64,000 bases of DNA, from assembly GCA_964521085.1 (NCBI GenBank), contig CAZFPL010000006.1, positions 1 to 64,000 on the forward strand. The letters run 5' to 3'. A program made the translations under genes and the position numbers. Under the pieces are notes generated by a model. That model had not been told where the DNA came from, did not search any database, and saw nothing but the letters and a program-made list of their open reading frames with translations. The stretch comes from JAFGKK01 sp964521085. Its GTDB lineage: Bacteria > Chloroflexota > Anaerolineae > Anaerolineales > RBG-16-64-43. Of this stretch, positions 1 to 8,900 are shown piece after piece (position 1 is the first letter of the stretch; each line of letters starts with the position of its first letter).

Positions 1-1225
1 TTTCATTGATCGCGGTCTGGGTGGTCGTACCGCAGGCATGGTATCCGCCCAGGCTAATGCTGAGCACCTTAGCCGGATTCGCGTTCGCAGGCACACCGGT
101 CACCGTCAGTCCGGCCGCCCAGCGCATCCCGTCCACGATATCCGAGGTGTATCCGCCGCACTTCCCCAGCACCCGCACCGGAAGGATCTTCGCCTGCCAA
201 TCGATCCCCGCCACTCCCAAATTGTTGTTCCCCGAGGCCCCGATCGTCCCGGCGGTGTGCGTCCCGTGCCATGAACTGTCTCCAACCGGACAACCGTAGA
301 ACCACCCGGCTTCGTCGTCGCTTTCCGCCTGGGTGATCCAATCCCCCGGATCGCTCGGATCGCTGTCGCGGCCGTCCCCGTCGTTGGCCACCAGCTCATC
401 GTCGATGAAATCGTACCCCGGTACGATCCGTCCGGCGAACTCGGCGTGGCTGGTGATCCCCGTGTCGATCACCGCCACCGTCACGCTCGTCGAACCCGTG
501 GTCATGTCCCACGCCGACTCGGCGTTGATTCCCCATGCTTCGTAATAGTGCCATTGGTAGGTGTAGAAAGGATCATTCGGAACGAAAAACAGCGGGCGGC
601 TTTCCAGCACCGGAAGCGTTTCCGCGCGTTCGCGGGTCGGGTAGAGAACCCAATCCGGCTCGGCGTATTCCACTTCCGGCAGCTTCTTCAATTTATCGGC
701 GATCGCCTGAATGTCTTTCGCGGAGTGCTTGCCCTGGAAATGATATATCTGGGCGCCGTTCGACATCGCGCGCCGGTGTTCCATCGAGACCCCCGCCGCG
801 TTGTTCAGCCGCTGCATCTGGTCCTCGCGCTTCGGATTCGAAGCCGCCTGCGAGCCGGATTTGTAGCGGACGATGATCTGGTTGGTGATATGGCCGGTGA
901 CGAATCCATCCGTCGCGGTCTGCGTCACCGTCGATTCCGGCGTTTCGGTCAGGGTCGAAGTTTCCGTTTCTGTATCCGTCGGGGAAACGAGCGGAAACAG
1001 CGTTTCGGTCGGAGTATCGGTAAGCGTGTCAAGATACGTCGGCGTGTCGGTATCCGTGCCGGCATATGCCGAAGTCTCGGTCGAGGTCGCGGTTGGATCT
1101 TCCGACTGTGCTTTCGTCACGCCGTGCTGGAGGAAGAGGATCAGATATAAAGGAATAAGAATGGCAAATGCCGCAGTTATCCAGTTGGCATGATTTCTTC
1201 GAGAGCGAATGAGTTGTGTCTGCAT
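1..1225 (-). CDS. Subtilisin-like (S8) serine protease, exported; 3' part lies outside the window
   Basis: The frame is open from an ATG at 1225 to the left edge, so about 408 residues are visible and the C-terminus is missing. It starts with an MQTQLIRSRR-type signal peptide ending near an AQS site, then a Thr/Pro/Glu-rich linker. Next comes an I9-type propeptide-like region (VTGHITNQIIVRYKSG onward, with PEVEYAEPDW at its end) and the S8 catalytic start. The Asp motif VAVIDTGI (Asp at about residue 254) and the His motif HGTHTAGT are both present; the Ser motif would lie beyond the edge. A GGCAGGGGAT ribosome-binding sequence sits directly before the ATG. Signal peptide and upstream region match those of the genes starting at 5404 and 13121. 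A secreted, self-processing protease is the likely product; its substrate is unknown. Confidence 0.9.
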   Translation of the reverse strand, partial: MQTQLIRSRRNHANWITAAFAILIPLYLILFLQHGVTKAQSEDPTATSTETSAYAGTDTDTPTYLDTLTDTPTETLFPLVSPTDTETETSTLTETPESTVTQTATDGFVTGHITNQIIVRYKSGSQAASNPKREDQMQRLNNAAGVSMEHRRAMSNGAQIYHFQGKHSAKDIQAIADKLKKLPEVEYAEPDWVLYPTRERAETLPVLESRPLFFVPNDPFYTYQWHYYEAWGINAESAWDMTTGSTSVTVAVIDTGITSHAEFAGRIVPGYDFIDDELVANDGDGRDSDPSDPGDWITQAESDDEAGWFYGCPVGDSSWHGTHTAGTIGASGNNNLGVAGIDWQAKILPVRVLGKCGGYTSDIVDGMRWAAGLTVTGVPANANPAKVLSISLGGYHACGTTTQTAINE

Positions 1226-1376
1226 ATCCCCTGCCCTTTTTGCTCTATTTTTTTTATTTCACGGGGGCGATGAATAGCGCAACGGTTTGGTTTTCCCCTA
1301 ATTTTTCTTAGGTAATAATTATACCTACATCTACTGGGTATTACAGAAAAATAACATTATTAGTATCACCTTTTTT
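1226..1376 (-). promoter_or_regulatory. Shared promoter and leader, copy A (S8 protease gene)
   Basis: Read on the minus strand, this holds an AAAAAAGGTGATA box, a 40-bp variable AT-rich spacer, an AGGTATAATTATT segment with a TATAAT -10 at 1318-1323, then a leader with GGGGAAAACC, ATTCATCGCCCCC and CAGGGGAT just before the ATG. The same boxes at nearly the same spacing precede the genes at 5404 and 13121. No standard -35 is visible. The GGGG and CCCC runs could pair in the transcript. Its regulator, protein or RNA, is unknown. Confidence 0.6.
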
Positions 1377-1729
1377 GCATTACGAGCTATACTTTAAAGC
1401 CGATTTCATAATGGCCACTTAATATACCCGAATTGTCTTCTTGTGTTTTTTCCTATTACGTACGCACGATAGGCTCATCGATTCCGAACCATGGACGACC
1501 CGATCAGGTCCATAATCACAAGTGAAAAAAAGTCGGATGCCTATGATGGAATTTCTATTCCCATCGAGAGGCATAATCCTCGAAGTGGCCGGCGCATATT
1601 GTTGAATAGATCCCCCGCTGCGGGATTCAAGGTAGAAATCTCCACGTGGTACCCCGCAAGGTTACCTCGGGCGGTTGTTATACTGCACAGGTCAATCATA
1701 TTTTCTGTAGAGTTGGAATTTGAGGGAAT
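1377..1729. other. Intergenic stretch without a supported gene
   Basis: No convincing gene is seen here. An 87-codon plus-strand frame at 1491-1754 runs into the terminator of the next gene, has no ribosome-binding site and no recognisable domain. The sequence is AT-rich near the promoter of the S8 protease gene and otherwise featureless. Confidence 0.5.
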
Positions 1730-1773
1730 AAAAAAAGCGCCCGGAAAGAGATAGCAAACCTTTCTCGGGCGCT
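1730..1773 (-). terminator. Rho-independent terminator of the 1200-aa surface protein gene
   Basis: On the minus strand AGCGCCCG...CGGGCGCT forms a GC-rich stem, extended by GAAA/TTTC pairs, and is followed by a run of seven T. It lies about 30 bp past the stop codon at 1802. Confidence 0.85.
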
Positions 1774-1801
1774 CCCGGATGCGAAAAATACTATGGGATT
1801 T

Positions 1802-4800
1802 TTATATGTACATAAAAAGTGGATTGGGGATATATTCTTCCAACCTCCCCCGGTATATCGAGGCATCGGAAGATATTGCGGCATAAGCGAGCCCAAATAT
1901 ATCCATACTATTGGATAATGCGATTCCTCCACCATCCGTTGTGATGCCGGCGTTTGCGCATCCCGGCACCGTGCAGTGATTCGACTCCCCGCTCCAGAAA
2001 GCCGTTCCGTTCTTCGCCACCCGGAAACGGTAACTCCCCGCCGGGAGCGCGAGCGACGCCTGCCCCTGCGCATTCGTATACGCCGCGAAGCCCGCATAGG
2101 TCGATCCGTTGTACGCCAGAACATTCAATCCGGCTTCCGGATTTCCGTCGGCATCGAGAACCGTGATGACGACCGTGTTGTCGACCGTGATGGTTACGCT
2201 GGAACAACCGGGTACGGTGCAATGGTTGGTCGTCCCGCTCCAGAAGAAGCGGTTGTTCATCGCCGCCCGGAACCGGTAGCTTCCATCCACCATGGTGAAG
2301 GTCACCTGGCCCTGGGCGTCGGTCGTTCCGGAATAGCCTGCGTAGGTTGACCCGTTATAGGCTACCACGGAGATGCCCGCTTCCGGCTGGCCGTCGAGGT
2401 TGAGTACGGTGACGGTCACCGACAGGTTGACGGTAATGCCCGCGCTCGAGCAGCCGGGAACGGTGCAATGGTCGGCCGTCCCGCTCCAGAACGCGGTGCC
2501 GCCTTTCACCACGCGGAACCGGTAGTTCCCCGCCGGCAGCGTCATGGCAGCCCGGCCCTGCGCGTCGGTGTAAATTGAATATCCTGCGAAAGTGGAACCG
2601 TTGTAGGCTTGGACCTTCAATCCGGATTCGGGATTGCCGGCCGAATCCAGGACGGTCACAACGACCGTATTATCCACAGTGACGCTTGCGCTGGTGCATC
2701 CGGGCACCGCGCAATGGTTATCCGCTCCGCTCCAGAACGAGCGGCTGTTCTTGTAGACGCGGAACCGGTAATTGCCGTCCGGCAGGGTGAAACTCACCTG
2801 CCCTTGCGCGTCGGTCGTGGCGGTGTATCCGGCCCAGGCGGATCCGTTGTAGGCTTGCACAATCAATCCGGCTTCCGGTTGGGAATCCAGATTCAACACG
2901 GTCACAACCACCGGGAGATTAACCGTGATGCTTGCGCTCGTGCAGCCCGGTACCGTGCAATGGTTTGATGTCCCGCTCCAGAAGGCGGTGCCGCCCTTCG
3001 CCACCCGGAAGCGGTAGCTCCCGGCCGGAAGCGAAAGGGTCGCCTGCCCCTGGGCGTTGGTGTAGGCCGCATACCCGGCATAGGTCGATCCATCATAGAC
3101 CAGGACATTCAATCCGGATTCGGGATTCCCTTCCGAATCCAGAACGGTGACGACGACCACGTTGTCGACCGTGATGGTGGCGCTGACGCATCCGGGGACG
3201 GCGCAGTGGTTCGATCCCCCGCTCCAGAAGAAGCGGTTGTTCTTGTAGGCGCGGAACCGGTAGCTGCCGTCCGGCAGCGCAAAGCTCACCTGTCCCTGGG
3301 CGTCGGTGAATCCGGAAATATCGGTGAAGGTGGTCCCGTCGAAGACCATTACCGGCACGCCCGCCTGCGGCTGGCCGTCAAGGTTGACCACGGTGACCGT
3401 AACAGGATTGTTAAAACGGATGGTTGCGCTGGTGCAACCCGAGATCACGCAGTGGTCCTGTGTGCTGCTCCAATAGATCGTCCCGTCTTTTACCGCACGG
3501 AAGTGGTAATTTCCCGCCGGCATCCAGAGCGTCGCCACCCCCTGCGCGTCGGTGGTCTCCTCCACACCGGCGTAGGCATTTCCGCTGTAGGCCCGCACGG
3601 CCAACCCCGGTTGCGGATTCCCGGCCGAGTCGAGCACCGTCACGTCCACCGGATCCGGCGTGTGGATGACCACGAAGCAACGCGCCGGGACAAAGCAATC
3701 TCCGGACCAAAATTCCCGGCCATGCCGTGTTGCCACAAAACGGACGGTGGGGTAAAACTGAAACACGAACATCACTTCCCCGTTGCTGTCGGTCAATGTT
3801 CCGCCTGCCGTTATTCCGTTGTCCGCCGATGCGCCCTTCGCTGATCCACCGTCGATATAAATATACGAGACGGGGATTCCTGCCAGCGGTTCACCGCTTG
3901 CGTTTACCACCCGGACATGAGCCTCCCGGTTGGAGGTCGGAGTGGCCGTCGGCGATTTTGTGTTGGTATAGGTGGACGACGGTGTGTCCGTGATTTCCTT
4001 GGTCTCGGTCGGGGTTGGAGTGATTTCCAGGGTCGAAGAGGTGATGGTGGGGGTGTAGGTGCATACCGGCGGCCGGCTGGGCGTCGGTGAATTGTAGGTT
4101 TGCACATTGTTGTTCTCATTGCTTTCGACAACCGAATTATTAATATCAGCCGTGATGGTCAGATTGCCGGTTCGGTTGAACCACAGGATCAAATCCTCGC
4201 CCGCCGCCAGACCGCCCACGGACAGTTGCGTTCCGTTGACATCCACGACGAAGGGTCCGGCATCGCCGATGCCGATATTGCTGACTTTCACCCGCAGCCT
4301 GGGATTGTATCCGCCGGAAAGGCATTGTCCGTCATAACCCGGCGAGGTATAGTCTACGGAGGAGATAATCAAGTCCGGAAGCACGCCGGAAGTCGGCGTT
4401 TTGGAGCGGGTCGTGGTTGGCGTGTCGGTCGGCGTATTCGTCACCGTCAAGGTGGGGCTCGCCGGGGTCGGTGTGTTCGTCCGCGTCAGCGTAGCGTATG
4501 TGGCCGTTGAACCGCGGATAACCTCTTTTTCAAAATACGCCGAACTCCAGGCCAGGGTCACCGACGATTGAGTTCCCGGCCCCTGGGCGTAGAGCAATCG
4601 AATGGGCGTGATCCCTTCGGCAAGCGCGACGTCCGCCTGGTAGAAATGGGGGCCTTGAACGAGCCAGGAGGAAATGACCGGGGTTTCCAAATCCCCCACG
4701 TACAGTACGCCGCCGTCATCCAGGTTGTCCAGGTAAAACGTATAGGTGCCGGCCGCCGGAACCTGCAGATATCCCTGGAAGCAGGCACTCCAGAAAACGC

Positions 4801-5404
4801 CGTTCACACCCGGCGCGGGCGATTGCCCATTCCACGCGAAATCGACGGACGAGAGATACCAGGTGGAAACGGAAGGAGCGGTCAGCGTCCCCCAGTTGAT
4901 CGGATTGTCTAACAGATAATCCATTCGCCCGGCGTCATTAAAGTAGGTCACACTCATCGAGCCCGGGAACAACCCCCGTCCGCCCGGCAGCGGCGGCGAC
5001 ACGGGATACGGAATCGACGGGCAGGAGCCGACGGCGGGAGGAATCGCGGTGGCGGCGGGTGTCGACGTATCCGTCGGAAAACGCGTCAATGTCAGCGTGG
5101 GTGTAATCGGCGTACGCGTCGCCGTGATGGACAGGGGCGTCCGCGTCAGCGTCCGGGTCGGGGTGTCTACCAAGGTGAATGTATTGGTCAGGGTATTGGT
5201 ATATTGAATCATCCCCGTCGGGGGATAGGTCGACGTGTCGGTCTCTGTCATGGTCTCTGTCACAGTCGCCGTCGGGTCTTCCCCCTGCGCCTTCGTCACA
5301 TTGTGTTGCATGAAGAGAACGAGGAATAAAGGAACGAAGAGGGCCAGTGCCACGGATATCCAGTTATTGCGGCTTCTCCGGGAGCGGATAAGTTGTGTCT
5401 GCAT
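1802..5404 (-). CDS. Large exported protein: PA14-like, CARDB and eight tandem ~82-aa repeats
   Basis: This 1200-aa protein was not matched to a named family as a whole. Residues 1-40 are a signal peptide (MQTQLIRSRR, hydrophobic core, TKAQ cleavage region). A Thr/Pro linker follows, then a PA14-like domain (about 140-295; YTFYLDNLDDGGVLYVG), a second linker, a CARDB-type beta-sandwich (about 345-440; ADINNSVVESNENNN) and a third linker. Eight carboxypeptidase-regulatory-like or Cna-B-like repeats cover about 492-1155. The first repeat is divergent. The others alternate between two types: LDSxGNPExGL...LPAGSYRFR and LNLDxQPEAG...LPDGxYRFR. Almost every repeat ends in FWSG..NHC.VPGC, giving paired cysteines. 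No sortase motif or C-terminal anchor is seen. A cell-surface or matrix role, such as adhesion or glycan binding, is inferred. It has its own copy of the shared leader and a strong terminator. Confidence 0.85.
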   Translation of the reverse strand: MQTQLIRSRRSRNNWISVALALFVPLFLVLFMQHNVTKAQGEDPTATVTETMTETDTSTYPPTGMIQYTNTLTNTFTLVDTPTRTLTRTPLSITATRTPITPTLTLTRFPTDTSTPAATAIPPAVGSCPSIPYPVSPPLPGGRGLFPGSMSVTYFNDAGRMDYLLDNPINWGTLTAPSVSTWYLSSVDFAWNGQSPAPGVNGVFWSACFQGYLQVPAAGTYTFYLDNLDDGGVLYVGDLETPVISSWLVQGPHFYQADVALAEGITPIRLLYAQGPGTQSSVTLAWSSAYFEKEVIRGSTATYATLTRTNTPTPASPTLTVTNTPTDTPTTTRSKTPTSGVLPDLIISSVDYTSPGYDGQCLSGGYNPRLRVKVSNIGIGDAGPFVVDVNGTQLSVGGLAAGEDLILWFNRTGNLTITADINNSVVESNENNNVQTYNSPTPSRPPVCTYTPTITSSTLEITPTPTETKEITDTPSSTYTNTKSPTATPTSNREAHVRVVNASGEPLAGIPVSYIYIDGGSAKGASADNGITAGGTLTDSNGEVMFVFQFYPTVRFVATRHGREFWSGDCFVPARCFVVIHTPDPVDVTVLDSAGNPQPGLAVRAYSGNAYAGVEETTDAQGVATLWMPAGNYHFRAVKDGTIYWSSTQDHCVISGCTSATIRFNNPVTVTVVNLDGQPQAGVPVMVFDGTTFTDISGFTDAQGQVSFALPDGSYRFRAYKNNRFFWSGGSNHCAVPGCVSATITVDNVVVVTVLDSEGNPESGLNVLVYDGSTYAGYAAYTNAQGQATLSLPAGSYRFRVAKGGTAFWSGTSNHCTVPGCTSASITVNLPVVVTVLNLDSQPEAGLIVQAYNGSAWAGYTATTDAQGQVSFTLPDGNYRFRVYKNSRSFWSGADNHCAVPGCTSASVTVDNTVVVTVLDSAGNPESGLKVQAYNGSTFAGYSIYTDAQGRAAMTLPAGNYRFRVVKGGTAFWSGTADHCTVPGCSSAGITVNLSVTVTVLNLDGQPEAGISVVAYNGSTYAGYSGTTDAQGQVTFTMVDGSYRFRAAMNNRFFWSGTTNHCTVPGCSSVTITVDNTVVITVLDADGNPEAGLNVLAYNGSTYAGFAAYTNAQGQASLALPAGSYRFRVAKNGTAFWSGESNHCTVPGCANAGITTDGGGIALSNSMDIFGLAYAAISSDASIYRGRLEEYIPNPLFMYI
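1936..3930 (-). repeat. Tandem coding repeats (~246 bp units) in the 1200-aa surface protein
   Basis: Eight head-to-tail units of about 82 codons. Types 1 and 2 alternate, so the real period of the better-conserved part is a two-repeat unit of about 492 bp. Units 3-8 (1936-3412) are collinear with units 2-7 of the neighbouring giant gene (7993-9468). Confidence 0.85.
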
Positions 5405-5556
5405 ATCCCCTGCCTTCTATACGGTCATTTTTGGAATCGTGGGGGCGATGAATTGAGTTACGGTCTGGTTTTCCCCCAGTTTTTCTCAGATAAATAATTA
5501 TACCTATATCTAGTGTTCACTGGGTAGAGAATAGCATTATGATTATCACCTTTTTT
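5405..5556 (-). promoter_or_regulatory. Shared promoter and leader, copy B (1200-aa surface protein gene)
   Basis: This has the same order of boxes as copies A and C: GGTGATA box at 5544-5550, 41-bp spacer, TATAAT at 5497-5502, then CTGAGAAAAACTGGGGG, AAAACCAGACCGT, ATTCATCGCCCCC and CAGGGGAT next to the ATG at 5404. CTGG...CCAG and GGGGG...CCCCC could pair in the leader RNA. Confidence 0.6.
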
Positions 5557-5883
5557 AACGGATTTCAGCACTTCTTGGTCCGATTCGGAGATTTATTACT
5601 TAGTTTATCCATTTTGTCCGTTTGATAATTGCGCTTATTCCCTTTGGCCGTTGGCGAACTGATATTTTTTCTTATTTATCCACTCACTAATAATCAAGTA
5701 GATCTTCAATCCAATCGGGATCCATTGGCAGCGGATTAACTTGCTGATTAAAAAAGGTACACGTGGATTGATCCGCCAGATGACAGGATCGAATTGATCC
5801 GGGCCTCAACTCGATTGGGTCAAATAGCAAATAATCGGCGCTCTATGAATCCACCAATTATTTCCCGTCATGATACGTCCGGT
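5557..5883. other. Intergenic stretch, nothing recognised
   Basis: AT-rich DNA between the upstream box of the 1200-aa gene and the terminator of the 2391-aa gene. No open frame with a start signal, RNA gene or repeat was found. Confidence 0.5.
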
Positions 5884-5929
5884 TAAAAAAATCGATCCTC
5901 CAATTTCACGGATTTTGAGGATCGATTTT
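5884..5929 (-). terminator. Rho-independent terminator of the 2391-aa surface protein gene
   Basis: AAAATCGATCCTC and GAGGATCGATTTT are inverted copies around a 16-nt loop, with a T run on the minus strand. It starts about 17 bp after the stop codon at 5946. T and A runs on both sides could let it work in both directions. Confidence 0.8.
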
Positions 5930-5945
5930 CCGCTTTACGGGATGG

Positions 5946-8900
5946 TTAATAAACCCCGATACTCCAGCTTAAATTGTAGGGGACGGAGAGAATATTTTCC
6001 CAACTCCGGTTGTTGTATATAACTCGGAACAGGTAATCTCCCGGCGGCAAAACAAGGATCGCCTGGCCCTGCGCGTTGGTAACGGCGGAATAATCCGGGC
6101 TGGCCGGACCGATCCCAAGTTGAAATGCGGTATTGTTCCCCCAGCATTTCGCGCCGCCGTTCACTACAGCGCAGACGGTGATTCCACCCACGTCGATGTG
6201 GGTCACGCCGCTGGAAAGTCCTTCTTTATCCACTGGAGCAGGTCGGATATACGGCGGTCCGTCATCGACTTGACCCGCACTGGTGTCTCCCCAGCACTTT
6301 ACCCCTCCGCTGTCCGTTATGACGCAGGTGTTCACATCCCCGGCCGCAACCTCCACGATCCCGCTTCCCAGACCAATGACATCGACCGGGGTGGGCGAAT
6401 TTGTCGTTGTTCCATCTCCCAGTTGGCCGCTGGTATTAAGCCCCCAGCATTTCGCCCCGCTGCCGGTGACGGCGCACGTGTGATAATCACCCAGGGAGAC
6501 GGCAACGACGCCGCTTTCAAGACCGATCACATTCACCGGCAGATTGCTGTCTTGGTATGATCCGTTCCCCAACTGCCCATCTAAATTGAAGCCCCAGCAT
6601 TGGACGCCGCCGCTGGCATTGACTGCGCATGTATGGCCCAGACCGGCGGAGATTTTTTCAATTTCGCCGGTCAATCCTACGACATCCACCGGGGTAAGGG
6701 AACTTGTCCAAGTTCCATCGCCCAGCTCACCGGCACCATTGTCGCCCCAGCACTTTACCGTGCCCGTCGAGGTTAACGCGCACGTATGGTAGCCGGACGA
6801 GGCGACCGCGCTGACCCCACTGGTCAACCCGACCACATCCACGGGAATAGCGCTGTCCTGAGTGGTTCCATCTCCCAACTGTCCGACGAAGTTGGCGCCC
6901 CAGCACTTCACCCCGCCGGAAGCGGTCAACGCGCAGGCATGGCCGCGGGCGGTCGACACAGCCGCCGCGCCCGAGGTCAACCCGACGACGTCCACCGGAA
7001 TGAACCGGGAGATGAATGTTCCATCGCCCAGTTGGCCGTATTCATTCCAGCCCCAGCATTTCACGCCGCCAACCGTTGTGACGGCGCACGCGTAATCAAA
7101 TGCAACAGATACATCCGCTGCATTGGCGGTCATGCCATATACATCCACAGGCGGTGCGGAAACGGGTAATAATAGAGAGAACACTTCCACCAATGCGCCT
7201 TCCACCGGCTGACTGGAATAATTGGTAACCGTGGTCGTGAAGGTAAATTCGGTTGGTATGGTAATGGTTGCGCTCGTGCAGCCGGGCACGGTGCAATGAT
7301 CCGTATCCCCGCTCCAGGCGATGAAGTCCCCTATGGCCACCTGGAACCGATAGCTGCCCACAGGCAGGGTAAGAAATACATGCCCCTCGTCATTGGTGAC
7401 GGCATAGCGACTGAACGAATGTCCGGCCTGAAAAACTTCGACACCCATGCCGGATTCCGGCTGGCCTTGCTGATTAAGCACAGTCACAGTCACTGGTATG
7501 GTTGTCGTGATGCTTGCGCTCGTGCAGCCTGGAACGGCGCAATGGTCCGTCGGCCCGCTCCAGAAATACTGTCCGTTCTTTATCACCAGGAAATTGTAAC
7601 TGCCGGTTGGAAGCGTTAAGGTTGCATGACCTTGCGCATCGATATCGGCATAATATCCCGTGTAGTGATCGTTGGAATACACGCTGACAGTCCTTCCATA
7701 TTCCGGACTGCCAGCCGTATCCAAAACAGTCACGATAACCCTTTCGCCCGCAAGAATATCCGCGGAGGAGCATCCGGGGACTGTGCAATGATTCCAGGAT
7801 TTACTCCAGAAGATATTGCTGCCCTTGATCGTCCGGAAACGGTAACTGCCGTTCGGCAGGGTTAATCTGGCCTGCCCTTGCGTGTTCGTAACCGCGGAGT
7901 AGCCGGCGTAATAAGGGCCGTCATAGGCTTGCACGGTCAGACCGGGTTCGGGTTGGCTGTCGGCATTCAAGACGGTGACGACCACAGGAATCGTGGTAGT
8001 GATGCTCGCGCCAGAGCATCCGGGCACCGTGCAGTGGTTCGAGGTTCCACTCCAGAAGGCGGTCCCGTTCTTCGCCACCCGGAACCGGTAACTCCCCGCC
8101 GGCAAAGCCAGCGACGCCTGTCCTTGTGCATTCGTGTATGCCGCATATCCGGCGTAGGTCGAGCCGTTGTAGGCCAGAACGTTCAACCCTACTTCCGGAT
8201 TACCGCCGGTGTCCAGGACGGTGACGACAACCGTGTTATCCACGGTGATGGTTGCGCTCGCGCAGCCGGGGACGGTGCAATGGTTCTCCGCCCCGCTCCA
8301 GAAGAAGCGATTGTTCTTCGCGGCGCGGAACCGGTAGCTGCCGTCCGTCATGGTGAAGGTTACTTGTCCTTGAGCATTTGTTGTCCCTGAATAACCAGCG
8401 TAAGTCGTACCGGTGTAAGCAACCACGGAGACGCCCGCTTCCGGCTGGCCGTCGAGGTTGAGCACGGTGATAGTCACGGATAAATTGATGGTGATGCCTG
8501 CGCTCGAGCATCCGGGAACAGTGCAGTGATTCGCCGTACCGCTCCAGAACGCGGTGCCACCCTTCACAACCCGGAAGCGGTAATTGCCCGCCGGAAGAGT
8601 CATGACAGCCCGGCCTTGCGCGTCGGTGTAGATCGAATACCCCGCGTACGTGGAACCGTTATAGGCTTGGACGTTCAATCCGGTTTCAGGATTGCCGACC
8701 GAATCCAGGACGGTGACCGTGACGGTATTATCGACCGTGATCCCGGCGCTCGTGCAGCCGGGAACTGTGCAATGGTTCGCCGGCCCGCTCCAGAAGGAGC
8801 GGCTGTTCTTGTACACCCGGAACCGGTAGTTGCCATCCGGCAGGGTGAAACTCACCTGCCCTTGCGCGTTGGTCGTGGCGGTGTATCCAGCCCAGGTGGA

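Noticed and set aside
1226..1376. Known riboswitch (for example cyclic-di-GMP type) in the surface-gene leader
   Set aside because: GGGGAAAACC is only superficially similar to the cyclic-di-GMP-I core; the other conserved parts are absent.
1491..1754. 87-codon plus-strand gene
   Set aside because: No ribosome-binding site, no domain, and it runs through the terminator hairpin of the neighbouring gene.
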